From: CANHEE01 sp043777755
GTDB taxonomy: Bacteria; Bacteroidota; Bacteroidia; Chitinophagales; Saprospiraceae
Assembly: GCA_043777755.1 (NCBI GenBank)
Contig: JAYWHK010000004.1
Coordinates: 1-38,047 of the forward strand
Length of the DNA stretch: 38,047 bases
Direction: 5' to 3'
Shown: in pieces, positions 30,683-38,047 of the stretch
Layout: every line of letters begins with the position of its first letter
Numbering within the stretch: position 1 is the first letter of the stretch
Made by a program: the position numbers and the translations under genes
Notes under the pieces: generated by a model
Told to the model about the DNA's origin: nothing
Database searches by the model: none
What the model saw: only the letters and a program-made list of their open reading frames with translations

Positions 30683-33600
30683 ATGCTAAAAAAAATCATC
30701 ATTTCTAATTTGATAATATTCTCATTGTCAAATACTTATGCTCAAAAAACGGCTGTTTATTCAGACATTAATTTGGCGCACAAACGTGGTTTGGAATACT
30801 ACGAACAAGGGCTTTATGGACAAGCTCAAGTAGAATTTACGCAAGTATTGGAACAAACAAAGCACGTGGTAGAACCTCAATTTGCTGCATTAAAAGCAAG
30901 TGCAGAACTCCACAAAGCAAAATGTGCTGTCCAAACTGGCAAGCCAGAAGGCGAAACCTTGATTTTGGATTACATCAGAAAATACTCGCCAGACCCTGCG
31001 GCTGGGCAAGCACTGGTGGACATGGGTAACTATTATTACAATGCCAAACAATACGACAAAGCCAATCAGTTTTATGAAATGATTGACAATGGCGGATTGA
31101 GTGGTGCGCAACGTTTGGAAGTGAAATTCAAACAAGCGTATAGTTATTTTGTCAATAAAAAATTCGCTCAGGCAAAAGCTGGTTTCCGTCAGGTCAAAGA
31201 TACCGATGGACAATATTACTACCCAGCCAACTATTATTATGGTATGTGCGAATTTTTTGAAAGCAACTACGATGCAGCGATAAAATCCTTCCAAACAGCA
31301 GCGCAATTCAAGAAATACAAGCAGGTTGTTCCTTATTATATTTGTCAGATTCATTTTGCAAAAGGAGAATATGACAAATTGATTGCTTATGGCGAGCCAA
31401 TTTGGGACGATTCTGATGTTGCCAACAAAAAAGAAATTCGACAACTTTTGGGTCAGGCTTATTTTGAAAAAGGCGATTACAAAAAAGCATTGCCGCATTT
31501 GGAATATTACGCAGACCAATCTTCTGGCTTGCGTGAGGAAGAATTTTACCAATTGGGTTTTGCACAATACAAACAAGGTGATTACAAAAAAGCCTTAAAG
31601 AATTTTGAAGAAATCAGCCGTGCTGATAGCAAATTAGGACAGATTGGTGCTTATTATTTTGGTGATTGTAGCTTGCGCACAGGCAATAAAGCCGCTGCCC
31701 GTACCGCATTTGGTTCGGCATCTCGTTTGGATTACGACAAGGCTTTACAAGAAGAGGCATTGTTTAATTACGGGAAATTGTCTTATGAATTAAAATTTGA
31801 CCAAGATGCGGTGAATGCTTTGCAAAAAATAAAATCTGGCTCAAAATATTATACAGAATCACAAAATGTTCTGGGTAATTTGTTTTTACATACCCGTGAC
31901 TACGAAAAAGCGTTGGGTATTATTGAAGGAATCCCTAATAAGTCGCCACAAATGCGTGATGCTTATCAAAAAGTATTGTATTTCCGTGGTGTTCAGTTGT
32001 TCAATGATGGCAATAATGGAAAGGCAAAAGAACTTTTTGACCGTTCTGTTCAAAACTCAACGGACAACCGTACGAAGGCTTTGGCACTGTATTCATTGGC
32101 AGACATTGAAGCGCAAGAAAAGGATTATTCACAGAGTATCAGTTACTTGAATCAATATTTTCCTTTGGCAAAACAATACCGTGATTTGCCCGATGATGCT
32201 TCCCTTCATACCGCCAACTATATGCAAGGCTACAATTATTTAAAGCAAAAAAAATACGATAATGCACTCGGTTTTTTCCAAGAATCAGTCAATGGAATTA
32301 AGAAAAACGCTGGTTCTTTGTCAAATCCAACGGTTGAAAATACTATCTTGGGCGATGCAATTTTGAGAGCAGGCGACTGTTATTTTAAAAACCGCAACTA
32401 CGCACAAGCAATAAAATATTACGACGAAGCTGTCAAAAACAAATACAACGGCTACGTTTATGCTTTGTACCAAAAAGCGGTGATTCAAGGTTTGCAAAAC
32501 AACAACGATGAAAAATTAATTGCTTTGGAACGCATCGCAAGAGATTATCCAAGCAATGATTATGCCGATAATGCGTTGTTGGAAGTTGGTTTGACTTACA
32601 TTCAAAACAACCAATTGAACAAAGCGGTTGCTCCTTTGAAAAAATTAACCAGCGATTACAAAGGAAAATCTGATTTGGTTGTACAAGGTTTGTTGAATCT
32701 TGGTTTGGTTTATGCCAATCAAAACGCTCCTGACCAAGCCGTTACGTACTACAAAGAAGTGTTTAAAAACAATCCAAACCAAGAAGAAGGCAAAATCGCC
32801 ATCGAAGCATTGGAAGAATTGTACGTAACTGTTTTGGGAAAACCTGACGAATACACGGACTTTTTATCTACTGTTCCTGGTTACAAAGTCAGCGATGGCG
32901 ACAAAGAAGCGGTGAACTTCAAAGCAGCTCAAACCAAATACGAAAATGGTAATTATGACGCAGCAATTGTATCTTTTACAGAATATTTGAAGCGTTATCC
33001 GAACTCTGCAAATGCGCTTACAGCGCAGTTCCACCGTGCTGAAAGCTATGCGGCAAAGAAAGATTACAAAACGGCAATGAAAGATTACGAAGCTGTGGCT
33101 AATAAAGGTCAAAGCCAATATTTGGTCAAAGCCTTACAAAAATCGGCTACAATCGCTTACAATTCTGAAAAAGATTTTGCAAAAAGTTATGATTTATATT
33201 CAAAATTAGAAAAAGTTGCGCCAAATGATGCTGTTCGTTTTGATGCTCAAAAAGGCGCACTCGAAGCAGCTTATCGTAATAATAACGCCGCTGGTGTGAA
33301 GGATATGGCGAATAAAATCATCAAAAATCCTAATGCAAAAGCCGACTATTTAGCTGTTGCTCAATTTTATTTGGGGAAAACCGCTTTTGATAGCAAAGAT
33401 TACGAAACAGCACTCAAAGCCTACAATGAAGTAGTCAAATTGCAGCCAAATGATGTAGAAGCAGCCGAAGCTCGCTATGGTATTGCTTACATTTATTACA
33501 TTCGTCGTGATTTGGACAACGCCGAAGAACGCTGTCAAGCTGCCAACCAAGAAAGTGGCGGACATCCATATTGGGTAGCGAAAAGTGTTATGTTGTTGTC

Positions 33601-33802
33601 TGATATTTATGCAGAACGTGGCGACAACAGCACCGCACAAGCGATTTTGGAAGGTCTTTTGGACAACTACAACGAAGATCCAGAATTGGTCAAAGATGCA
33701 AAAGATAAATTGTCTGTTTTAAAAGGAAAATCAAAATCTAAGTCAAAATTAATTGATTCTAAAAAAGACAATGGTAAGTTGGAATTGGACGGAGATAATT
33801 AA
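30683..33802 (+). CDS. Large periplasmic TPR-repeat protein
   Basis: This 1039-residue protein has a signal peptide (residues 1-20, ending NTYAQ) followed almost entirely by tetratricopeptide-type helical repeats. Examples are HKRGLEYYEQGLYGQAQVEFTQVL, MGNYYYNAKQYDKANQFYEMI, YFEKGDYKKALPHLEYYAD, FYQLGFAQYKQGDYKKALKNFEEI, YFKNRNYAQAIKYYDEAV and FYLGKTAFDSKDYETALKAYNEVVKL. The C-terminus is Lys/Ser-rich (KGKSKSKSK). Such proteins serve as protein-protein scaffolds. It lies upstream of a lipoprotein and an outer-membrane barrel in the same direction, suggesting an envelope complex (inference). A TAATTTCG promoter-like sequence is at 30538-30545, implying a leader of about 130 bases. Confidence 0.9.
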   Translation: MLKKIIISNLIIFSLSNTYAQKTAVYSDINLAHKRGLEYYEQGLYGQAQVEFTQVLEQTKHVVEPQFAALKASAELHKAKCAVQTGKPEGETLILDYIRKYSPDPAAGQALVDMGNYYYNAKQYDKANQFYEMIDNGGLSGAQRLEVKFKQAYSYFVNKKFAQAKAGFRQVKDTDGQYYYPANYYYGMCEFFESNYDAAIKSFQTAAQFKKYKQVVPYYICQIHFAKGEYDKLIAYGEPIWDDSDVANKKEIRQLLGQAYFEKGDYKKALPHLEYYADQSSGLREEEFYQLGFAQYKQGDYKKALKNFEEISRADSKLGQIGAYYFGDCSLRTGNKAAARTAFGSASRLDYDKALQEEALFNYGKLSYELKFDQDAVNALQKIKSGSKYYTESQNVLGNLFLHTRDYEKALGIIEGIPNKSPQMRDAYQKVLYFRGVQLFNDGNNGKAKELFDRSVQNSTDNRTKALALYSLADIEAQEKDYSQSISYLNQYFPLAKQYRDLPDDASLHTANYMQGYNYLKQKKYDNALGFFQESVNGIKKNAGSLSNPTVENTILGDAILRAGDCYFKNRNYAQAIKYYDEAVKNKYNGYVYALYQKAVIQGLQNNNDEKLIALERIARDYPSNDYADNALLEVGLTYIQNNQLNKAVAPLKKLTSDYKGKSDLVVQGLLNLGLVYANQNAPDQAVTYYKEVFKNNPNQEEGKIAIEALEELYVTVLGKPDEYTDFLSTVPGYKVSDGDKEAVNFKAAQTKYENGNYDAAIVSFTEYLKRYPNSANALTAQFHRAESYAAKKDYKTAMKDYEAVANKGQSQYLVKALQKSATIAYNSEKDFAKSYDLYSKLEKVAPNDAVRFDAQKGALEAAYRNNNAAGVKDMANKIIKNPNAKADYLAVAQFYLGKTAFDSKDYETALKAYNEVVKLQPNDVEAAEARYGIAYIYYIRRDLDNAEERCQAANQESGGHPYWVAKSVMLLSDIYAERGDNSTAQAILEGLLDNYNEDPELVKDAKDKLSVLKGKSKSKSKLIDSKKDNGKLELDGDN

Positions 33803-33815
33803 TTTTTTATAAAAT

Positions 33816-33881
33816 CACCTAAGTCACAAAGGACACAAAGTCTTACAACGTTCAACTTAGATGAACTTTGTGACTTAGGTG
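33816..33881. repeat. Inverted repeat between the TPR and lipoprotein genes
   Basis: CACCTAAGTCACAAAG at 33816-33831 and its exact complement at 33866-33881 enclose a smaller hairpin GTTCA...TGAAC. It could fold into a long cruciform or end transcription. The CACAAAGGACACAAAG texture recalls the ACGGAG... repeat family but the sequences differ. Confidence 0.8.
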
Positions 33882-33976
33882 GTTCAATAAAAAATCAGTG
33901 TTCCTATCAAGTCACGTTAGCTTTTTTAATTATAAAACAAAAATTATGTAAAAAAATATCAATTGTTTAACCTTAA

Positions 33977-34594
33977 ATGAAAAAATTAATCCTGTTTTTT
34001 TACATAGTTAGTACTTTTATAGCTTGTCGAGAAGAACAAGTAATTGTTAAAAATAATACGAATAATGAACCGTTGCCTATCGCATCATGTATCATAAAAG
34101 AAAAAGATTTTAAAATAGATTCTTCTGTACACGTTTGGTCTGTATCTGATACTTCAAATGGCAAAGCAAATGCTATAAAAATTTGGAAAAATTGGATTGG
34201 AAAACCATACGCAGGCTATTTCAAAGGACAATTGTATTTATCTTTTGTCACGTATGCTAACACAAAAAAAGATGAAGGTCTCAAAGAACGGTTTAGATTT
34301 GACAATGTACCTAAAAAAGTAGGTTGTTATTTATTGTCTAATAGTAAAAGCACAGAAATATCAGTACAGACCAAATACGCAGCTTTAGATGATGACGTTA
34401 CTGATAGTGAATTTAGTTTAGATGAATTTAGGTCAAAAAATTACCTTGAAATCACTAAAATAGATACCGTAGCAAAATACATCGAAGGCAAATTTATGGC
34501 AACTTTTATTAGAGATCAAAAATATCCTAAATTGTTTTATTTACAAGATACAGTCAGATTTTCTAATGGCTCATTTTGGATGAACATCAATTAG
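33977..34594 (+). CDS. Probable lipoprotein of unknown function
   Basis: This 205-residue protein has a lipoprotein signal (VSTFIAC, Cys 17). The remainder, with alternating short strands (GYFKGQLYLSFVTYAN, RFRFDNVPKKVGCYLL, KNYLEITKIDTVAKYIEGKFMATFI, LQDTVRFSNGSFWMN), looks like a small beta-sandwich as in several Bacteroidota lipoprotein families (DUF6252-like). The family assignment is tentative. It sits alone between inverted-repeat elements and the two large envelope genes, in the same direction. Confidence 0.7.
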   Translation: MKKLILFFYIVSTFIACREEQVIVKNNTNNEPLPIASCIIKEKDFKIDSSVHVWSVSDTSNGKANAIKIWKNWIGKPYAGYFKGQLYLSFVTYANTKKDEGLKERFRFDNVPKKVGCYLLSNSKSTEISVQTKYAALDDDVTDSEFSLDEFRSKNYLEITKIDTVAKYIEGKFMATFIRDQKYPKLFYLQDTVRFSNGSFWMNIN

Positions 34595-34601
34595 CTTAAT
34601 T

Positions 34602-34744
34602 TTTAATAACCTAAGCTCTTTACAAAATTAAAACTTCGTTTTAATTAAATTAGTGAAATTAGATTTAATTTTCAACATCACGATTGGTGTAATCAGTAAA
34701 ATTAGTGTAAATTCGTGTTGAAACTAAAATACGCTAAGTTATTA
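34602..34744. repeat. Nested imperfect inverted repeat before the beta-barrel gene
   Basis: The outer arms are TAATAACCTAAGC and GCTAAGTTATTA. Inner arms are TTTCAACATCACGA and TCGTGTTGAAA. The AT-rich centre repeats AAATTAGTG-type blocks. The size (~143 bp) and lack of ORF suggest another miniature repeat element. Confidence 0.5.
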
Positions 34745-34767
34745 CCTTAATTTTTTAAATTAAAAAT

Positions 34768-36483
34768 ATGTTATTAACAAAAAAATATATCACATTGGCT
34801 ATTCTTTTATCAAGTTCAATAGCCCTTTTTGCACAAAAACCTACAACAGGTGGCGGACTTCAAACGCCTGGTCAGAGTTCTGAAAAAGACTTTGATGTGA
34901 CGCTCAACGAAACCGAGCGGATCAAAACAGATTTGACTTTGCCAGCTTTGGATACTTCGGTCAAAGCTCAAAAATACGACCTTTCTACCCGTAACTTCAA
35001 GGTAGATTACGCTGCACCAAAAATCCGTCCTATCGGAATGGGCAGCGATAAAAAAGACAAAAACGAAAAAGGTAAAAATGGTTTTGTCAAACTTGGTTAC
35101 GGTATTCCTCATTCTCCGTATGGCGAAGCGGGCTATTCATACAGCAACTCAAACTTAGATGCAACAATTGCTGTAAAGCACCATTCTATGAACAATAAGA
35201 ATGTGGCGCTTCAAAAATTCAGCGAAACTGGCGGAAAATTCAATTTGGGTTATCACTTGAATAAAAATTATGCTGTTGGATTCAAATTGGGTTACGACCA
35301 AAACAAATACGGTGCTTTTGGTGCTGTGGATAGTAGTTTGGCTACGCAAGCCATCGCCTCGGAGGCTTACATGACACCAAAATACAACAAATTCAATCTT
35401 GGTTTTAATTTTTACAATACAGAACGCAACGATATGGATTTGACCTATGGTGCTTCGATTGATTTTTCACATTTGAAAGACAATCAAGCATCAAAAGAAA
35501 ACAATACCGACATCAAATTGCACGCTACCAAATGGTTTGCTGAAAAACATCCTTTGACGATTGCGATTCGCACGGATTTCAACAAATTCAATTTCAGCGG
35601 AGCAACACGCAAAGAAACCTTGAATAACATCTATTTGACACCTTCTTTCACATTTCACGCTGACGCTTTTAGCTTAAAAGCAGGAATGAATTTGGTGTCA
35701 AACAACGATGAATGGGCGGTTTTACCTGATTTGGAAGCGACTGTACGAGTGTTGGGCGATAGGTTAGCGATTTTTGGTGGCTGGAAAGGCGATGTTCAAA
35801 AAAATACTTTCCATACTTTGACGGCATACAATCCTTACGTTTTATCTGAATTACAACCGAACTTAAATACCTTCAAACGTATGCAAAACAGCCGTTTTCA
35901 AGATTATTTTGGTGGTGTAAAAGGTATTATGAATGGTATCAATTACAATGTTCAAGCAGGTTACAAACCAACGACAAGTTTAGCATTTTTTACCCAAAAT
36001 ACCAATTTTAAGTATGATGGTAAAAACGCAAATTTTGACAACGGACGTTTTGATGTCATTTATGGTGATGCAAACATTACTTATGTAAAAGGTTCATTGA
36101 GTACCAAAATCAAAGGTTTTGAATTGGCAGCTACTTTGGGTCAAAATATTTACTCTATGAAAGGCGATTCTACCTTGACAAAACCTTGGCATTTGCCTTC
36201 TACGGAATTTAACGGATTGGTAGCGTATCGTTTTTTACAAGACAAAATGAAGGTAAAAGGACAGGTTTTCTTTCAAAATCCAATTCCTTTCCGTCATCCG
36301 ACAGGTGGTACAGGAGCTACGGCATCTATGTTTGACCTGAGTTTGGGCGCAGAATACAACATCAATTCCAACTTTGGTTTGTTCTTGAACGTCAATAACT
36401 TACTCAATCAAAAACGTGCCCGTTGGTTCAATTATCCATCTTATGGGGTGAACGTGCTGGGCGGATTGGTAGCGAGGTTTTAG
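34768..36483 (+). CDS. Outer membrane beta-barrel protein
   Basis: This 571-residue protein has a signal peptide (ending about residue 22, ALFAQ). A short Gly/Pro- and charge-rich linker follows (PTTGGGLQTPGQSSEKDFDV, GSDKKDKNEKGKNG). The rest alternates hydrophobic and polar residues with frequent aromatics (GFVKLGYGIPHSPYGEAGYSYSN, FNLGFNFYNTERNDMDLTYGASIDF, FGLFLNVNNLLNQKRARWFNY). It ends in Phe, typical of outer-membrane barrels. It resembles the barrel part of TonB-dependent receptors without a plug. It follows the TPR and lipoprotein genes in the same direction and ends at a terminator. Confidence 0.75.
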   Translation: MLLTKKYITLAILLSSSIALFAQKPTTGGGLQTPGQSSEKDFDVTLNETERIKTDLTLPALDTSVKAQKYDLSTRNFKVDYAAPKIRPIGMGSDKKDKNEKGKNGFVKLGYGIPHSPYGEAGYSYSNSNLDATIAVKHHSMNNKNVALQKFSETGGKFNLGYHLNKNYAVGFKLGYDQNKYGAFGAVDSSLATQAIASEAYMTPKYNKFNLGFNFYNTERNDMDLTYGASIDFSHLKDNQASKENNTDIKLHATKWFAEKHPLTIAIRTDFNKFNFSGATRKETLNNIYLTPSFTFHADAFSLKAGMNLVSNNDEWAVLPDLEATVRVLGDRLAIFGGWKGDVQKNTFHTLTAYNPYVLSELQPNLNTFKRMQNSRFQDYFGGVKGIMNGINYNVQAGYKPTTSLAFFTQNTNFKYDGKNANFDNGRFDVIYGDANITYVKGSLSTKIKGFELAATLGQNIYSMKGDSTLTKPWHLPSTEFNGLVAYRFLQDKMKVKGQVFFQNPIPFRHPTGGTGATASMFDLSLGAEYNINSNFGLFLNVNNLLNQKRARWFNYPSYGVNVLGGLVARF

Positions 36484-36505
36484 GGTTTTCTAAAAAAAAT
36501 AAAAA

Positions 36506-36535
36506 ACGCATTGGAAGACATAACTTTCAATGCGT
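36506..36535 (+). terminator. Terminator after the beta-barrel gene
   Basis: ACGCATTGGAAG and CTTTCAATGCGT form a stem around ACATAA, followed by a run of T. Confidence 0.85.
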
Positions 36536-36538
36536 TTT

Positions 36539-36571
36539 TTTGTTGATAACGACAAAAGGATTGTACCTTTG
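36539..36571 (+). promoter_or_regulatory. Promoter of mrp (TTTG-N21-TACCTTTG)
   Basis: TTTG at 36539-36542 and TACCTTTG at 36564-36571 are 21 bases apart, immediately after the preceding terminator. This rules out the earlier in-frame ATG/TTG at 36530 as the real start. Confidence 0.75.
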
Positions 36572-36601
36572 CAGTCTAAAAACACGCACAGCAATTTTTT
36601 T

Positions 36602-37687
36602 ATGGATAAAATAAAAATTACCGAAGCACTTTCCAAGGTTACAGACCCGCACACGGGACGCAGCATTATTGCAGTCAATATGGTGCAAGACCTTGATGTT
36701 CAAGGAAATAATGTCAATTTTACACTTACTTTCCCTTCTTTGAATATGCAACATAAGCAAGAATTGATTTTTGCTTGTATGCAAAATATTCAAGAAATAT
36801 ATCCACAAGCGGAAGTCAATGTCCATACAACAGCCAAAAATAACGCTGCGCCATTGGTCGAATCCGCTTTGCCTCAAATCAAAAACATCATTGCGGTGGC
36901 TTCTGGAAAAGGAGGCGTTGGGAAATCTACCGTTTCCTCTAATTTGGCTTTGAGCTTATCTCGTATGGGCGCAAAAGTTGGCTTAATGGATGCCGACCTT
37001 TATGGACCTTCTATTCCGATGATGTTTGGTGTTCAAAATGAGCGACCTATGATAAAAGATGTCTATGGTCAGCCCAAAATCGTTCCGATTGAAGCACACG
37101 GGATTCAAGTTATTTCTTTGGGAAACATCGTAGAAGCCGACCAAGCGGTTGTGTTGCGAGGGCCTCGTTTGGCAGGAATCATCAAACAATTCATCAACGA
37201 TACCCTTTGGGACGAGTTGGACTTTTTGATTATTGACCTTCCTCCTGGCACGGGCGATGTACAACTTACTCTTGTCCAAACCGTCGGAATCACAGGTGTC
37301 GTCATGGTGACAACGCCACAAGACGTTGCCGTTATTGATGCCATCAAAGCAATGAATATGTTTTTATTGCCACAAGTAAATGTTCCTATTTTGGGTGTTG
37401 TGGAAAATATGGCTTGGTTCACACCAGAAGAACTCCCTGATAATCAGTATTTTATATTCGGAAAAGGCGGCGGAACAAAATTAGCCAAATTAGCAAACAC
37501 CGTTTTGTTAGGGCAAATCCCAATCGTACAAGGCATCAGAGAAGCGGGAGATTTGGGCAAACCAATTGTATTGCACAGCGAACCCATCACAACCCGTGCT
37601 TTTATGAATGTCGCTGAAAATGTACTTCGCCAAATCGCTGTCAGAAACGAAACATTGGCAACTACGAAAAAAGTAGAAATGATGTAA
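36602..37687 (+). CDS. mrp: Mrp/NBP35-family Fe-S cluster carrier ATPase
   Basis: This 361-residue cytoplasmic protein starts with a MIP18/DUF59-type domain (about 1-80: LSKVTDPHTGRSIIAVNMVQDL). A ParA/MinD-like P-loop ATPase follows: IIAVASGKGGVGKSTVSSNLALSL (about 96-118), VGLMDADLYGPSIPMMFG, LIIDLPPGTGDVQLTLVQ, VTTPQDVAVIDAIKAMNMF and LGVVENMAWF. These are the Mrp/ApbC hallmarks; the protein carries Fe-S clusters to target enzymes. The CxxC seen in some Mrp/Nbp35 proteins after VENM is absent (AWFTPEEL), so cluster binding may differ. The start was placed at 36602 because the promoter ends at 36571. Confidence 0.93.
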   Translation: MDKIKITEALSKVTDPHTGRSIIAVNMVQDLDVQGNNVNFTLTFPSLNMQHKQELIFACMQNIQEIYPQAEVNVHTTAKNNAAPLVESALPQIKNIIAVASGKGGVGKSTVSSNLALSLSRMGAKVGLMDADLYGPSIPMMFGVQNERPMIKDVYGQPKIVPIEAHGIQVISLGNIVEADQAVVLRGPRLAGIIKQFINDTLWDELDFLIIDLPPGTGDVQLTLVQTVGITGVVMVTTPQDVAVIDAIKAMNMFLLPQVNVPILGVVENMAWFTPEELPDNQYFIFGKGGGTKLAKLANTVLLGQIPIVQGIREAGDLGKPIVLHSEPITTRAFMNVAENVLRQIAVRNETLATTKKVEMM

Positions 37688-37764
37688 TTAATACGGCAGG
37701 GTTTTCTTATAAAAAAGTTTCGGTACTAAAAAAGTAGTACATTTGTTTTGGCAAACAAAAAAGT

Positions 37765-38047
37765 ATGACAAAAATAGTAACCGAAACGGCACAAGATAGC
37801 ACATTTTTTGAGTATATACAAACTAATTGCGACTTAGATTTGCGAGATGAGCGAGGCAAACGTCTTCACTTAACTATTGTATTATTAGGTATTATCATAG
37901 CATTACTCTGCGGAAAAGATGGTAATTTATCAATTATACATCGGTCTATGAAAAATACACCACAACAAATTTATGAATTTTATAAATGCCGTGCTGCCGT
38001 CGAAATTTTATTTGATACTTTTAAGAATATTTTGTTTGCTGATGTCA
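37765..38047 (+). CDS. Transposase, partial at the window edge, apparent chimera (ISAs1-like N-terminus, IS4-like C-terminus)
   Basis: The frame begins at ATG 37765 and is open to the window end (94 codons). Residues 1-64 (FFEYIQTN, RDERGKRLHLTIVLLGIIIALLCGKDGNLSIIHRSM) have the form of the DDE_Tnp_1-associated N-terminus of ISAs1-family transposases. Directly after KNT the protein reads PQQIYEFYKCRAAVEILFDTFKNILFADV, like the C-terminal catalytic-Glu region (IYxxYKxRxxVExxFDTFKN) of IS4-type transposases, with no DDE core between. So it is either a fusion created by deletion between two elements or an unusual transposase. A TACATTTG element lies 20 bp upstream. Confidence 0.65.
   Translation, partial: MTKIVTETAQDSTFFEYIQTNCDLDLRDERGKRLHLTIVLLGIIIALLCGKDGNLSIIHRSMKNTPQQIYEFYKCRAAVEILFDTFKNILFADV

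Noticed and set aside
1..38047. CRISPR array, rRNA operon, complete prophage or retron
   Set aside because: No regularly spaced repeats with spacers, no rRNA-like segments, no reverse transcriptase and no structural phage genes were found.

Overview
The window reads as an AT-rich Bacteroidota chromosome, probably of the Cytophagales/Saprospiria type (inference). Evidence: TonB-dependent receptors, a 3095-residue secreted protein ending in a type IX secretion (CHU_C, type B) sorting domain with SprB-like repeats, and Bacteroidota promoters of the form TTTG-N19-21-TAnnTTTG in front of several genes. Shine-Dalgarno sequences are largely absent.

Left part (1-4940) is an accessory region. A leftward tRNA array at 1239-1793 holds six tRNA-like genes (Asp-, UAG-, His-, Ile-, Met- and Gln-type by anticodon), flanked by two tRNA 5' halves that stop in the anticodon arm (about 1140-1183 and 166-196). 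The Asp-type gene carries a tripled 11-base D-arm unit. A strong leftward promoter at 2289-2320 points at a GC-richer, hairpin-rich segment (about 1935-2220) and then at the array. Next come a small membrane protein, a long nested inverted repeat, and a polyvalent-protein kinase-like gene lying between two copies of the 5' end of a secreted papain-like protein gene.

Region 4941-12530 is mostly ordinary: a CAP-domain secreted protein, a small membrane protein, an AAA/DUF234 ATPase, glutamate dehydrogenase, a CcmD-family protein, a phosphotransferase (APH fold), an alkaline phosphatase lipoprotein and a DUF423 membrane protein. Two copies of a roughly 160-bp MITE-like element lie here; a third, inverted copy is at about 300-466.

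Region 12535-23664 holds the giant cell-surface protein gene, an FKBP-type isomerase, tRNA-Ser(UGA) and the free-methionine-R-sulfoxide reductase msrC.

Region 23853-30431, all leftward, carries two TonB-dependent receptors, a DUF4240 / GIY-YIG-like two-gene operon between them, and a membrane protein. The FecA-like receptor has a palindromic operator candidate just upstream of its promoter.

Region 30683-38047, rightward, carries a large TPR protein, a lipoprotein, an outer-membrane beta-barrel protein, the Fe-S carrier ATPase mrp, and the start of a transposase that looks like a join of two different transposase families, cut by the window edge.

The most unusual parts are the decayed tRNA array with its promoter and structured leader, the kinase insertion flanked by a duplicated gene start, the MITE-like family, and the DUF4240/GIY-YIG pair. 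No CRISPR array, rRNA operon or complete prophage was seen.
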